Source of the DNA: Arion vulgaris | Lineage: Eukaryota; Mollusca; Gastropoda; Stylommatophora; Arionidae | Assembly: GCA_020796225.1 (NCBI GenBank) | Contig: CM036754.1 | Span: forward strand, 66,208,000 to 66,271,999 | Reading direction: 5' to 3' | Length of the DNA: 64,000 nucleotides | Part shown: piece after piece, positions 46,401-49,609 of the stretch | How positions within the stretch are numbered: position 1 is the first letter of the stretch | Layout of the letters: each line of letters starts with the position of its first letter | Position numbers and translations under genes: made by a program | The notes under the pieces: generated by a model | What the model saw: only the letters and a program-made list of their open reading frames with translations | Told to the model about the DNA's origin: nothing | Databases searched by the model: none

Positions 46401-49325
46401 TGCAAGATTAGGCAGCATGTCTAAAGTAACTACTTTAGTCTCTTCATTTGTTGTCAGAAGTTAATTTGTTGTAGAGTTCAGCTTTTGTTTTGCAAGTTAT
46501 TCTATCTTGTTACTTCAATTAATGTTGAATTGTGCTGGCATTCACTGAATTTGATCATATAGTTGCTATGTTATGTTATGCAATTAACGTCATGGCACAT
46601 TGGGCATTCCCAATGCGTGCTCCGTCCTCCGCTGCAACAGTTATCCCAAAGTCCACTTGTTCCCGTACCCATAAAAGTTGATTAGCATATCTTCTCTCAC
46701 CACGAAGACGACACTGTCTGGAAATGCCTAAATTTAACTTTGAATTCTTACAATCGATCCAATGTCTGAGACTCGCCAATAAATGAGTGCATACCACATT
46801 AAATGCTGTGGGTTCTGTCCATACTTCTGCCAGCTTAAGTTGAGACGTTTGCAAGAAAGTCATCACGTTCGTTGCACTGTACTCCAGCATGTCCAGCCAA
46901 GTCAGCGTCTTGAGATGTGACCTACGAATGCTGTCCACCGAATATAGTTGCTATAATGTATGCTATAATGTATGCTATCTGCAAAAAAGACCAACTGCAG
47001 AGCTGGCCTCATGTTGGTTTCAGGAAGAAGAAAAGAACGATAATGGCAATCTAATAACATGAACACTGAAATAAATGGTCTTACTCGAGTTCTAGCTTTG
47101 CGAAACACAAATTCCTCCATTTCCGAACTTGATTTTGAAATCTGAGACTGACTGTTTCTCATGGCCTCATCCCTGAAATGAAAACCAATTTTTAGAAAGA
47201 AAACACGTGTCAGTCATAAGATATTAAGGTAGGGTAAAGTTTGATTTCTTCTTCTTTGCAATCAGCTTTATGCGCTCAGTCTAGACCAGCTCACTATGGC
47301 ACTACAACAACGAAAGACGAACTTACATATCCGAGAATCATTGTACTGCTGGGTACCGAGAAAATGAGCTGCGCAAAAAAGGTAGAACACACAACACCCA
47401 CATGTCGAACCATGGTCATGTATTACTCTACAGTCATCTCTGTATACATCAGAGAGGTGCAACAACACGGGTCTGAGGTTATTGTCATTATCATTTGCGT
47501 TGGATGACTATCATTATATGGCACATGATGATGTAAATTCGACATCTATTTTACAACCAAATGGCCTCCATCTGAGGTTTATGTCATGTTTAAGGTCAGC
47601 TTTCATAGATCTCTACAAATTCCTATCCCTATAAACTCATTCTGTTGTTGACTTTCTTCATGTCTAAGAGATTATGGTCATTAAGATGACACATTCTGGT
47701 ATTGTCTCCTAGTTACAGTGTCATCCTGTCTTTTTCCATTAATTTTGCTTGTTATCATGATGTGCACCGAGTATTAGTCAGCATTTAAAATAATTTTCAT
47801 ACCCTCTGGTTTATGAAACTTCTAAAAATCAGTTGGTAAGACAATGTCCTCGAAATTGAAAGAGATGTCTGCCCAGCAATCACACCATTCTGATGCAGCT
47901 TCAGATCTCCTGAACAGATCATTTATCTGTATGCCAGACCACCAGCTATCGAAAAGACTCATCAATGGTGAGCTTAAGAAAAGGGAATACTTACAGAACA
48001 GGCAAAAGTAACATTTAAATCTCAAGAACTCACTAAAAGTGTTTATCATAAATTCCAACACCTGGGAAGCCGCTGTTCATGACCGGTCGGCATTGTGCTC
48101 AACTTTTTATAGAGGAGCAGTGACATGGGAGTCAGTCAGTCTTCTTTCACTCTAACAAGTTAGTTTTTTGCTATCAGGATGTGTAGGTCAACAAACACAC
48201 ACAAATATGAATTAACTCCTTACGGAGAATTCAGATGATTGAATCTGCCACTATATGCCTGCCACTACCGCTCAGCAACACAGTGATTTATTTGTTGAGT
48301 TACATACAAAAGTATCATTTGAATTTAGTGTCAGATGTATCATCATAATCAATGTGAAGAATGGACTACCTGACTACACTATGTACCCATTTTGTAAATT
48401 GGAAAAAGTCTGCATGGGCCTTCTCTGCAAGCTCATACAGCAGAATGGTCAAGGAAGCCAGTGGTGCATTTTGTATGACAAGTAGCATGACAATGAAAGT
48501 ACTGGCAGTGACTAAGGCACTACTCTGACTTGTCACAAAACTACACTCATTCTGAGTGATTGAGTATGATCCGAAATGTGGAGGCTGGTTCACTGCACAG
48601 GCAATGGACTGAATCACTACAAGCGTCAACACTTTCAGAATTACACTTATCTTCGTGTCGGGGCATATGATATGGATGTCGTTGGAAATGAGACAGCAGA
48701 CAGGCTGGCTCTGCCACCATATCAGGGGATCAGCCAATGGATCGAGCTGACATTCTGAATGCTCTCATGGAGTGTGGCCGTAAAGACGATTTTCATTTAA
48801 ATCAATCCCCGTCAACCTCAACTACTAGATTCAAGATTGCAAAAGCTGGGATTGAAGATTCAAGTAGCGGAGTGGCCAGTAAATAACAGCGCAACACGTA
48901 TATATGAGTTAAGAGTAGGCTCATCAAATGAAAATCGAACCGTTTCGGTCAGTCGCTGAACGCTGTTAAAGATATTGCGAAGGAGATTGAAGCACCTATG
49001 AGTATGAATATGTCATGAGTGCAAACAATGAATCATGATGAAGATATTCCAAACCGAAACTCTACTGACTTAACTAAAAGTAAGTGACACACTGACAGTC
49101 ATTGTCAACAGTCTCTGACTCAGACGACTGTGACACAGAGTTAGAGTAGAGACAGCCAGAGAAGGGCTGTTATTGTGATAAAATGTTGCACATCGCAAGC
49201 TACTGAATGGTGATTTCTCTTTTTTTTTTTTAAATTATTCATATATCAACTTACAGTCTCGTTACTACTTTATTCCTAAATTCTTCTGACTGCCATTCTT
49301 CGGGCATTCTGTTTGGGTCCGCCAT
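4349..49325 (-). CDS. MED15: MED15, Mediator tail subunit with N-terminal KIX domain (14 exons seen, 3' end incomplete)
   Basis: Mediator subunit 15 links activators to RNA polymerase II in the nucleus through its KIX domain; its C-terminal region docks into the Mediator tail. Fourteen exons on the minus strand give about 487 codons. Order: KIX three-helix region (about residues 9-75, exons 1-3); Gly/Met/Gln linker with DPINALQNLAGQG (exon 4), a MED15 hallmark; Met/Gln/Pro-rich segments (exons 5-8); Pro/Ser segment (exon 9); LDKLSRYIEPLRSFI (exon 10); KKMKSLLDILSNPKKR (exon 11); CQPLLDAI and NHSLYRTFGP (exon 12); LIQGEIARLGSRFIV and VYHLVCKL (exon 13); SVPPLLVNIP (exon 14). All introns are GT-AG and phases agree from exon 1 to 11 and 12 to 13. 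Two problems: exon 11 to 12 is out of phase, so an exon is missing, and exon 13 to 14 is out of frame by two bases. The polyglutamine tracts of vertebrate MED15 are almost absent. Family assignment is firm. Confidence 0.93.
4530..4880. repeat. (GT)n/(GA)n microsatellite region
   Basis: GTGTGTGT blocks alternate with GAGAGAGA and a degenerate unit around GTAACTGTGTGAGTG. It lies in the intron before MED15 exon 14 in gene order. Confidence 0.9.
4885..5128 (-). repeat. SINE family 1
   Basis: Reverse copy: TTGAACGCTCCATATTGACC through TTTATTTACTAGGGTAGCTT to TTACTATTCTTTGCTCCCC. Confidence 0.85.
5130..5325. repeat. (GT)n and (CT)n microsatellites
   Basis: GTGTGTGTGT at about 5227-5247 and CTCTCTCTCT at 5298-5311, with a short repeated GTGTGAGAGA unit between. 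Confidence 0.85.
5500..6545. repeat. Purine-rich GAGAGTCAGAGAGTG minisatellite
   Basis: About 1 kb of strand-asymmetric purine sequence built on variants of AGAGTCAGAGAGTGGAAG. Apparent open frames on both strands are products of the repeat. Confidence 0.92.
6738..8457. repeat. 90-bp satellite array, about 19 copies
   Basis: Regular 90-bp unit beginning around CATCCTTCTCTCATCTTGAC and containing ATAACCATTGAACTATC and CAACAACATCTTAACTG. Copies are over 95% alike. Variant positions (TTCTCTCATC versus TTCCCTCATC; CTCATCC versus CTCAGCC) alternate in places. A few copies have 3-base losses (CAACATC). It lies in a MED15 intron. Confidence 0.98.
8560..8850. repeat. Degenerate minisatellite (CACAACTGACTTC)
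   Basis: Irregular units of about 40-50 bases with CACAACTGACTTCTC and CTGTCTCTAA, just after the 90-bp array. Confidence 0.7.
8860..9570. other. Unassigned MED15 intron sequence
   Basis: Low-complexity, AT-rich at first. A plus-strand open frame of 75 codons is Asn/Ile-rich with no family features. Nothing else recognised. Confidence 0.4.
9580..10012 (-). repeat. SINE family 5
   Basis: Near-complete copy with GGACCATCACCATTGCACTT, TTTTGCCCAGGAGGCAGC and AAATATCCTGATG, ending in the tRNA-like head near 10005. Confidence 0.8.
10085..10690 (-). pseudogene. LINE RNase H domain fragment
   Basis: The minus strand reads MQWIPSHWGIPGTETADRLA then KEVAAGEQPNVPV, the W-x-P-x-H-x-G...N/T-E-x-AD-x-LAKE core of non-LTR ribonuclease H. 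Frame is broken around it. A second fragment of the same 3' region is at 29600-29735. Confidence 0.85.
10710..11331. repeat. Composite SINE family 5 insertion flanked by a 13-bp duplication
   Basis: A full plus-strand copy (10710-11140) runs into an inverted partial copy (about 11110-11282) and then a short plus-strand tail again (11282-11331). The whole block is flanked by AAGATATGTTGAG at 10697-10709 and 11332-11344. Confidence 0.85.
11523..11698 (-). CDS. MED15: MED15 exon 13 (GEIARL, VYHLVCKL)
   Basis: 176 nt, acceptor GATATTTTCAG, donor GTGAGC, phase 2 in and 1 out. Encodes APSPSTSKKRKMEEALEAVD then ELPDLIQGEIARLGSRFIVS and VDPRHHSRSEVYHLVCKL. The KKRK basic cluster and the QGEIARL...F-x-V-x-x-DP...HL-x-CKL blocks match the MED15 C-terminal domain. 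Confidence 0.95.
11888..12142 (+). repeat. SINE family 1
   Basis: GTGTGGTGTCGGGGCCCGCTAG head, CATGTAGTAAGAGGCGACTG, then ATGGTTAACAAGTGAGTCG near the end. Confidence 0.85.
12143..12940. other. Unassigned MED15 intron sequence
   Basis: Open frames of up to 133 codons occur on the plus strand (around 12419-12820) but show no family motif or codon bias I trust. ATGCAT-rich near-palindromes lie at 12640-12690. Confidence 0.35.
12945..13345 (+). pseudogene. LINE C-terminal fragment
   Basis: Collinear with the copies at 43140-43435 and 49610-49965: TACACAAGTTGGAAACATCC, CATCATTGGAGACCACCGTT, then GAGTTGAAAGACTGTGGTCTG and GCAACAATGGAATCTCTTGC. Frame broken. Confidence 0.7.
13650..13945. repeat. 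AAGAAGTCACACAAAG-type minisatellite
   Basis: Irregular repeats of GAAGTCACACAAAGGAACCA and GCAAAGAAAGCTTACAAAGA directly 3' of exon 12 in gene order. Confidence 0.8.
13977..14128 (-). CDS. MED15: MED15 exon 12 (CQPLLDAI...NHSLYRTF)
   Basis: 152 nt, acceptor GGTCATGCAG, donor GTAAGT, phase 0 in and 2 out. Encodes a Ser/Thr-rich start (TISTSSSSAHGH), then MCQPLLDAIAHFS and NHSLYRTFGPALEAYMGPPI. The incoming phase does not fit exon 11, so an exon carrying the usual C-P-L...KCE...LEKL segment is expected between them and was not found. Confidence 0.94.
14515..14650 (+). repeat. SINE family 2 (partial)
   Basis: CCCGAGTGGTTACCGGGCTC, GGGGTGTAAAGAATAG and GATGCGACTAAGGAGGTTGG. Truncated on its 3' side and joined to unrelated sequence. 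Confidence 0.75.
15060..15440. other. Unassigned intron sequence where a MED15 exon is expected
   Basis: Part of the 17120-14128 interval. Read on the minus strand, it has no segment resembling the missing KCE...LEKL exon. Confidence 0.4.
15460..15875 (-). repeat. SINE family 2 with an unusual extended body
   Basis: Minus-strand head GCCAGTGGTTACCGGGCCCA near 15870 and the family core (CCTTAGTCGCCTCTTA on the plus strand). The part from 15460 to about 15770 is not in other copies. It leaves open frames on both strands that look incidental. Confidence 0.65.
15966..16195 (-). repeat. SINE family 1 inserted in a LINE fragment
   Basis: TAGCTCCATATCGACACTTG to TTACTATTCTTTGCTCC. An imperfect AACCACTAGTAA / AACCACTAATAG pair flanks it, and the LINE fragment at 16200 resembles 35900 onward. 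Confidence 0.75.
16200..16465 (+). pseudogene. RTE-like LINE C-terminal fragment
   Basis: The broken frame includes ...SMEEIERAVQDRVVWRNYL-type residues and RRGRP-type basic sequence. Related copies at 27490-27650 and 35900-36155. Confidence 0.75.
16625..16985 (+). repeat. SINE family 3, two partial copies in tandem
   Basis: AATCTAAATTACAAGTACCT and GAGAGACACTGGTTATAAGG (first copy); GCGAGGGACACCTATAATAA and CCTTCACGCAAAATTCAGTC (second copy). Confidence 0.7.
17120..17183 (-). CDS. MED15: MED15 exon 11 (KMKSLLDIL)
   Basis: 64 nt, acceptor CTATTGACAG, donor GTGAAC, phase 1 in and 2 out. Encodes SKKNHKKMKSLLDILSNPKK plus two bases of a likely Arg codon. This matches the KMKSLLDIL...KR motif that follows YIEPLR in the family. 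Confidence 0.95.
17205..17465. repeat. Minisatellite, GGAATAACAGGAAAATAATAC unit
   Basis: Seven to eight copies of a 28-38-base unit, right beside MED15 exon 11. Open frames on the minus strand are repeat products. Confidence 0.9.
17585..18165. repeat. 20-bp minisatellite GAGACAAGAATAGAACAGCT, interrupted
   Basis: About four units at 17600-17680 and about 14 at 17883-18165, split by roughly 200 bases of non-repeat sequence (17683-17882). It ends about 30 bases from MED15 exon 10. Confidence 0.93.
18195..18338 (-). CDS. MED15: MED15 exon 10 (conserved C-terminal region start)
   Basis: 144 nt, acceptor ATATCTGCAG, donor GTAACA, phase 1 in and out. Encodes TTLMDPSPGPPSTSQEEVEY then VRKLDKLSRYIEPLRSFIMD and LEKKNDE. 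The LDKL-x-x-YIEPLR block is one of the best conserved MED15 motifs. Confidence 0.96.
18362..18480 (-). pseudogene. LINE fragment
   Basis: Plus-strand reading TTGTCCTAAGCAGAACTTTG and TCTCTCATAGGCTAGATGTC match 36413-36490 of the LINE at 36360. Confidence 0.65.
18481..18728 (-). repeat. SINE family 1
   Basis: Reverse copy from CTTCTTCTCCAAATGCTTTA to GTTACTATTCTTTGCTTCCC. Confidence 0.85.
18850..19005 (+). repeat. SINE family 3 (partial)
   Basis: AGAAAGCAGGTCTTTATGCA and AAATCAGTCAGAAACGCCAT, ending ATGCCTGAATTCATAGTCGC. Confidence 0.7.
19087..19193 (-). CDS. MED15: MED15 exon 9 (Pro/Ser-rich segment)
   Basis: 107 nt, acceptor ACATCTGATGCAG, donor GTTAGT, phase 2 in and 1 out. Encodes SPVSMLPSPSNCFAVMPSPA followed by VRMCVPSPNNMLHTP. 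The VPSP...TPG pattern matches the Pro/Ser-rich stretch before the conserved C-terminal region in animal MED15. A more pyrimidine-rich acceptor (TTTTGCAG) lies inside at 19150-19157 but gives the wrong phase. Confidence 0.85.
19235..19620 (+). pseudogene. RTE-like LINE C-terminal fragment
   Basis: METTKIIMNKLQTFINCCC then EGLRWYDRIINEEL, followed in broken frame by QEIAKDRKTLDELVEGVCP. Begins about 40 bases from MED15 exon 9, on the opposite strand. Confidence 0.85.
19735..19790 (-). CDS. MED15: MED15 exon 8 (linker)
   Basis: 56 nt, acceptor TTGATGACAG, donor GTAAGA, phase 0 in and 2 out. Encodes VRDVSMPGSGMGIQSQAQ plus two bases of a Gly codon completed by exon 9. Confidence 0.8.
19845..20105. 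repeat. 33-35-bp AT-rich minisatellite
   Basis: About seven copies of AAATATAAATCAATGTAAAT with GCATTTTTACTA, upstream of exon 8 in gene order. Confidence 0.92.
20349..20420 (-). CDS. MED15: MED15 exon 7 (linker)
   Basis: 72 nt, phase 0 at both ends, acceptor CTATTCCTAG, donor GTAAGT. Encodes MGYPGPAGQVRAMVPMNLQG and QYMP, in the same compositional style as exons 5 and 6. Confidence 0.8.
20430..21590. other. Unassigned MED15 intron sequence
   Basis: A short direct repeat (CGTTTATAATTATCTCCCC, near 20515-20590). The stretch 20930-21590 may be decayed LINE continuing from the fragment at 21595, but I could not confirm a frame. Confidence 0.35.
21595..21835 (-). pseudogene. LINE C-terminal fragment
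   Basis: The minus strand reads IFLPTLCYQCQTWMLT, MKCLGRMLGVTRRDRFGNEK and IRKIVGNTSVLNFFKK, the same protein family as the LINEs at 55255 and 57938. Confidence 0.85.
21893..22128 (-). repeat. tRNA-derived SINE, family 7
   Basis: On the minus strand, box A near 22120 (CTGTGGCAAAGTGGTTGAG) and box B GTTTAAGTTCAAATC. Its body (CAGCAACAATCCCAGGAATA on the plus strand) shows the uninterrupted state of the copy at 37280-37810. Confidence 0.78.
22270..22350 (-). CDS. MED15: MED15 exon 6 (linker)
   Basis: 81 nt, phase 0 at both ends, acceptor TATCTTGTAG, donor GTATGT. Encodes RQDAFMVTSPQSMPGVPGQP and MQATSGN, a Pro/Met/Gln linker. Support is the open frame, splice sites and phase agreement with neighbours; there is no diagnostic motif. 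Confidence 0.8.
22448..22690 (-). repeat. tRNA-derived SINE, family 6
   Basis: Read on the minus strand: GTAGCGCGCGGACTACAGG as the box A side, GCAGGTTCAATTCCGGGTTG with box B, then body and T-rich end. Fuller than the copy at 1060. Confidence 0.82.
22700..23265. other. Unassigned AT-rich intron sequence
   Basis: No coding or repeat signal seen. Confidence 0.4.
23270..23690. repeat. Dispersed repeat, copy 1
   Basis: Parallels 24500-24885: GTTGCAGACAAGAAAA..., GAGTTCAT..., TTGGAACTC..., TTTAATTTTTAAGAT, CATCCAATTA and TAGATCATATCA in the same order. Flanks a hAT-like fragment, so the pair may be two parts of one element family. Confidence 0.6.
23935..24320 (+). pseudogene. hAT-like transposase fragment
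   Basis: Frame segments GIDDQLCVTEELA, then VPLTNICNITTDGAPNMTER. The I/V-TTDGAP-x-M block is characteristic of hAT-type transposases and of domesticated relatives such as the GTF2IRD2 type. Frames are broken. Confidence 0.7.
24440..24885. repeat. Dispersed repeat, copy 2, with a diverged family 1 SINE end
   Basis: Second copy of the 23270 repeat. Upstream (24375-24500) there is a decayed SINE family 1-like segment (CCTTCTTTGTGGCCTGTATG). Confidence 0.55.
24893..25115 (+). repeat. tRNA-derived SINE, family 4
   Basis: TGGGTATCTGTGGCTAGCGG head, box B GGTTCAAACTCCG, CTATGGTTGATAACACGTCC near the end. Lies 50 bases from MED15 exon 5. Confidence 0.8.
25165..25292 (-). CDS. MED15: MED15 exon 5 (Gln/Met-rich)
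   Basis: 128 nt, acceptor GTCTGACAG, donor GTGAGT, phase 1 in and 0 out. Encodes GMMQGMHGMVGPGNQQQNQ and a further Gln/Arg/Pro segment ending QRPPQLQ. It stands for the glutamine-rich region, but with only short Q runs. Confidence 0.88.
25370..25830 (-). pseudogene. LINE C-terminal fragment
   Basis: Reverse complement of the 3' LINE part seen at 57595-57845 (TTCTGTTGTAGAAGACTCTG, AAGTGGCCGAACCATTTCAT). An internal direct duplication of about 65 bases (GCTTGTC..TTCTGGTGTTGTTGG) lies at 25670-25810. Confidence 0.7.
26095..26335 (+). repeat. tRNA-derived SINE, family 4
   Basis: GTGGCGTCTGTGGCTTAGGG head, box B GAGTTTGAATCAAG, CAATGGCAAACTACTGAACG. Confidence 0.8.
26685..26870 (-). repeat. SINE family 3
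   Basis: Plus-strand reading GTCCCTCGCCATTTAGGCGA, GACTTCAGAGGTGCTTGTAA and TTTAGATCCCCATGTAA. Confidence 0.75.
27226..27445 (-). pseudogene. LINE C-terminal fragment
   Basis: The minus strand reads RQSSFFGHAMRKGGLEQIVT and GRHREKILDSLTCGM. Same family as 38240-38440. Confidence 0.75.
27490..27650 (+). pseudogene. RTE-like LINE 3' end with (ATT)n tail
   Basis: TLLREARNIGLSSMDEIERV then AQDRAVCRNYLQALC, then ATTATTATTATTATT. A short 5'-truncated insertion. Confidence 0.8.
27830..28003 (-). CDS. MED15: MED15 exon 4 (Gly/Met linker with DPINALQNL)
   Basis: 174 nt, acceptor TGTATTCAG, donor GTTTGT. Encodes a KDKK-start linker, a Gly/Met-rich stretch and DQDPINALQNLAGQG, which corresponds to the conserved DP-x-NALQ motif just after the MED15 KIX. 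It is separated from exon 3 by an intron of about 16.9 kb, the largest here. Confidence 0.95.
28135..28370 (+). pseudogene. LINE C-terminal fragment (decayed)
   Basis: GTACTGTTTTAGAACCCCTG, AGAATTGGAAGGATC and GTGCTCATTGGGAGTTGAAG parallel 46155-46340 of another copy. Confidence 0.6.
28355..29335. repeat. 30-bp minisatellite ATAAACTAAACTATACAAAA, interrupted
   Basis: Unit of about 30 bases (…ACTAGTCACATATAAACTAA…), roughly 27 copies in two blocks (to about 28795, and from 28955). The gap (28796-28955) is a LINE 3'-end fragment of the kind at 30672-30860. It lies just upstream of MED15 exon 4 in gene order. Confidence 0.95.
29600..29735 (-). pseudogene. LINE 3' fragment
   Basis: TGAAATATTGTCTATTTAAT and TTTGTAGCTCACACAG match 10105-10205 of the RNase H LINE. 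Confidence 0.6.
29755..29915 (+). repeat. SINE family 5 (3' part)
   Basis: CTGAGATCTTCCTGTGTCAG and AGTTACTCACTGAAGTGCAA, ending with the GATGATGGTCCTATAAATCA tail. Confidence 0.75.
29917..30172 (-). repeat. SINE family 1
   Basis: CTTCTTCTTCTTCTAACGCT (the (GAA)n tail on the other strand) to ATTCTTTGCTGCCC. Confidence 0.85.
30383..30608 (+). repeat. SINE family 1
   Basis: GCCTGTGTGTTGCAGGGGCT head to GGTCGCTATGGAGCGTTC and a GAAGAAG tail. Confidence 0.85.
30672..30860 (-). pseudogene. LINE 3' end
   Basis: Plus-strand reading CAATTTGGAATATCTTC, ATACGTGCTCCGATCTTC and CAGCGACTGACCGTACCAGT. Related to 28796-28955, 37010-37090 and, in the other direction, 48840-49075. Confidence 0.65.
31075..31680 (+). 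pseudogene. LINE C-terminal fragment interrupted by SINE family 2
   Basis: YKEREKIENVSSFEYLDLLI-type frame up to 31330, then SINE family 2 (31336-31480, GAGTGGTTACCGTGGACCAA and GTCGTAAGAGGCGACTAAGG), then TTTKKIHSLSPKEEDGAVRR downstream. Confidence 0.65.
31705..32090 (-). repeat. SINE family 5
   Basis: AAGACCATCATAATTGCACT, TCTTTCTTACACAGGAAGAT and TCTCCGTTAGGACTAGGAAC. Confidence 0.75.
32135..32440 (+). pseudogene. LINE C-terminal fragment
   Basis: Matches the minus-strand LINE at 36360-36740 (ATACCATGGACAGATAAGAG, AATGAGAAAATTGAAGTATT). Many stops. Confidence 0.65.
32470..33945. repeat. 36-40-bp minisatellite (CATAGACACAGTACAGCTCAG)
   Basis: About 37 units of CATAGACACAGTACAGCTCA plus GTAAATAGATATTATTAT, with three spacer variants (TAGATATTAT, CAGACATTATTAT, TAGATGATATTAT). 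Units at 32470-32950 carry many small deletions; those from 33000 on are clean. Confidence 0.95.
33950..34660. other. Unassigned intron sequence
   Basis: Purine-rich on the plus strand at 33950-34260. No supported gene or repeat family. Confidence 0.35.
34665..34895. repeat. 60-bp tandem repeat, about four copies
   Basis: Unit with AACCACACAGGGAGAA, GATACATCAATGTGTCT and GAGTTAG. A (GT)-rich stretch follows to about 35000. Confidence 0.85.
35095..35315 (-). repeat. tRNA-derived SINE, family 4
   Basis: Plus-strand reading ATACGTTCAGCAGTTTGCCATTG, GTTTGAACCCGGTA (box B reversed) and CGCTACCGCTTACGCTACAG (box A reversed). Confidence 0.82.
35345..35570 (-). repeat. SINE family 3
   Basis: TTTTTTGCATGAAGGCTTGA and CACACGTATCCCTCGCCTTC on the plus strand. 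5' side degraded. Confidence 0.65.
35605..35655. repeat. 15-bp tandem repeat
   Basis: CTATCCTAGCAAGTG repeated about three and a half times. Confidence 0.95.
35850..36155 (+). pseudogene. RTE-like LINE C-terminal fragment
   Basis: AACTTTGCTGAGAGAGGCAA and ATTGAGCGAGTTGCCCAGGA, nearly the same as 27508-27580. Frame broken upstream. The segment at 35850-35890 also recurs at 47450-47490. Confidence 0.75.
36360..36850 (-). pseudogene. LINE C-terminal fragment
   Basis: The minus strand reads MRKLRYFGHIKRPEGLEKTI then MEGGILAKRRRGRPRRRWIP, DVTDGLNMTAAETGHLAYAR. The GHI-R...L-x-x-x-I-x-EG-x-x-KR-RGRP-RW block is typical of a non-LTR element tail. Confidence 0.85.
36990..37275. repeat. Decayed LINE 3' end and spacer
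   Basis: CAGACATGTCCATATGTGCT followed by AACAGCGTCTAACGGC parallels 30715-30770. The rest is unassigned. Confidence 0.45.
37280..37810 (-). repeat. tRNA-derived SINE, family 7, split by a SINE family 2 insertion
   Basis: The outer SINE has a clear tRNA-like head on the minus strand (CTCTGTGGCTAAGTGGTTAA, then box B ATGGGTTCAAATCC). A family 2 SINE occupies 37426-37679. CTCCGGCAAC is present on both sides (37416-37425 and 37680-37689). Confidence 0.88.
38240..38440 (-). pseudogene. LINE C-terminal fragment
   Basis: The minus strand reads KFIGHIMRREGLEHLVTTGK and RGRGRQREKMLDGLTSWF. Confidence 0.75.
38440..40140 (-). mobile_element. RTE-like LINE, reverse transcriptase to C-terminus (decayed)
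   Basis: The longest LINE remnant here. From 40068 downward: MERWMEYFKELLNRPAP, LLKDGKAAGPDGIPAEA (RT motif region 1), GVRQGCLLSPLLFLLTIDWI, then LDFADDIALLSHTRNQM with the catalytic FADD box (about 39220), ILRINQ, and at 38460-38830 the C-terminal RWYDRVTNEEL, RRRWRWIGHTL-like and KKGRPRNTW-like segments. Several frameshifts; endonuclease domain absent or too decayed to see. Confidence 0.9.
40245..40615 (-). pseudogene. LINE C-terminal fragment (second element)
   Basis: Read on the minus strand in broken frame: TQVKAAFMQRKNKLPM, then YDSESWTVNKQAIRSLEA. Lies directly upstream of the RTE-like element but reads as a different 3' region. Confidence 0.65.
40635..42345 (-). mobile_element. LINE with reverse transcriptase and RNase H domains (5'-truncated)
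   Basis: From 42341 down: MSYADDILVYRMGKDRNEIA (YADD catalytic box), LVLSVVDYGLGLLTVSR, LERIQNEAMRLVLGCTRDT, then RNase H with IIIYTDGSVKRGTR and, in shifted frame, the H-AGV-GNERADSLAN box near 40960. The 3' end is CCATGACGTCGATCGCATAA followed by a short (CATAA)n tail. Copies of its 3' end at 46570-46941 and 51287-52155. Confidence 0.92.
42520..42735 (-). pseudogene. Reverse transcriptase fragment (YADD box)
   Basis: NLHSENIMRHIEEKAGITVG then NMNNLRYADDTILMATNEQD. The NL-RYADDT-L-A pattern marks a non-LTR element distinct from the two larger ones nearby. Confidence 0.85.
42722..42880. repeat. Foldback (long inverted repeat), about 58-bp arms
   Basis: The left arm starts ATTACACATGATTTTTAGGA and the right arm ends TCCTAAAATCATGTGTAAT. 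Pairing continues inward through AATTTTTGGG / CCCAAAAATT, leaving a loop of about 40 bases. No coding. Confidence 0.85.
43140..43435 (+). pseudogene. LINE C-terminal fragment
   Basis: ARTALQWTTEGKRWPGRPME-like frame (TALQWTTEGKRWPGRP) followed by ELKDCDLTLWKPLGEQQQWE and SLVVALCVKWD. Confidence 0.85.
43600..44185 (+). pseudogene. RTE-like LINE C-terminal fragment
   Basis: Broken frame with LRIFSSNVKSALLYGLDIWR, KIQTYVNGCLLHI, WTRTRQEP, then TGLSWETITKTAGDRAKWST and IVDSLGSMRNREE. Confidence 0.8.
44555..44790 (-). repeat. SINE family 3
   Basis: ACGTGAAGGCTTGCTTTCCT and GTCCCTCGTCATTCAGGCAA on the plus strand, then CTTAATTTAGATCCCCAAGT. It ends about 100 bases from MED15 exon 3. Confidence 0.78.
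44898..44949 (-). CDS. MED15: MED15 exon 3 (KIX helix 3)
   Basis: 52 nt, encodes DEYLDLVARVLLTVGEQ and one base (phase 1 out, donor GTAAGT). DEYL-x-LVAR is the signature of MED15 KIX helix 3. A second possible donor (GTGAGC) lies ten bases upstream and would also stay in frame, shortening the helix end; the longer form gives the usual spacing. Confidence 0.93.
45012..45432 (-). repeat. SINE family 5
   Basis: TGATTGATTGATAGGACCAT, CCTGGCAGCGGCTATCCAGC, then the tRNA-like head near 45425 (GGTCTCTGTGGTGCAGAGGT on the minus strand). Confidence 0.82.
45870..46345 (+). pseudogene. RTE-like LINE C-terminal fragment
   Basis: IEGLRWYDKITTMNSEKEL-type frame, RRNRTHTEKAYQ-like shifted segment and GRPRNS, then KELEGMAREERAGGSLFEDQ. 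Confidence 0.8.
46570..46941 (-). mobile_element. 5'-truncated LINE (RNase H family) with 13-bp target-site duplication
   Basis: Matches the 3' end of the element at 40635-42345 (GTCATGGCACATTGGGCATT). ATATAGTTGCTAT is present at 46557-46569 and 46942-46954. Lies in the intron between MED15 exons 2 and 3. Confidence 0.9.
47085..47172 (-). CDS. MED15: MED15 exon 2 (KIX helices 1-2)
   Basis: 88 nt, acceptor TTTCATTTCAG, donor GTAAGA. Encodes the end of helix 1 (DEAMRNS) and helix 2 with the conserved EEFVFRKARTR, matching the family pattern of an F-x-KA-x-T/S-R block. Phase 2 in, phase 0 out. Confidence 0.95.
47175..48570. other. Unassigned intron sequence (MED15 intron 1)
   Basis: A short repeat shared with 35850-35890 (CATCAGAGAGGTGCAACAAC) at 47448-47490. 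No other supported feature; a 123-codon minus-strand frame at 48366-48737 overlaps the LINE fragment and is incidental. Confidence 0.4.
48580..49080 (+). pseudogene. LINE RNase H and 3' end fragment
   Basis: YLRVGAYDMDVVGNETADRL is the C-terminal RNase H box (H-x-G-V-x-GNE-AD-LA) with its His changed. The 3' UTR (GGTCAGTCGCTGAACGCTGT) matches the minus-strand fragments at 30672 and 28796. Ends 175 bases from the MED15 exon 1 donor side. Confidence 0.8.
49255..49325 (-). CDS. MED15: MED15 exon 1 (start codon, KIX helix 1)
   Basis: Encodes MADPNRMPEEWQSEEFRNKV plus three more codons and two bases (phase 2 end). The ATG has A at -3 and G at +4, a strong animal start context. The donor is GTAAGT. 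The W-x3-EFRNKVV pattern is the first KIX helix of MED15. Confidence 0.93.
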
Positions 49326-49609
49326 TTTCTTAGAAGTAATATAAAAAGCAAGTAGTCTCCCATAGTTTCTTCATCATCAGCATGTGCCGTTCGCACATCG
49401 AATCACCATCATCAAATTCTACTTATTACCTTGGTGGGATGGTACACTTTGACTTTGACATACGGTTTCTTGTCCACCAAAGGATGATGTACTATCCTAA
49501 CAACAAAAATCATAACTAATAGGCAAAATAACATTTTTATTCTATATTGTCTCAATCTCTACATCTCCTTTCAAGAGTAATGATAACAGTATGGAAGTTA
49601 GTCACGATA

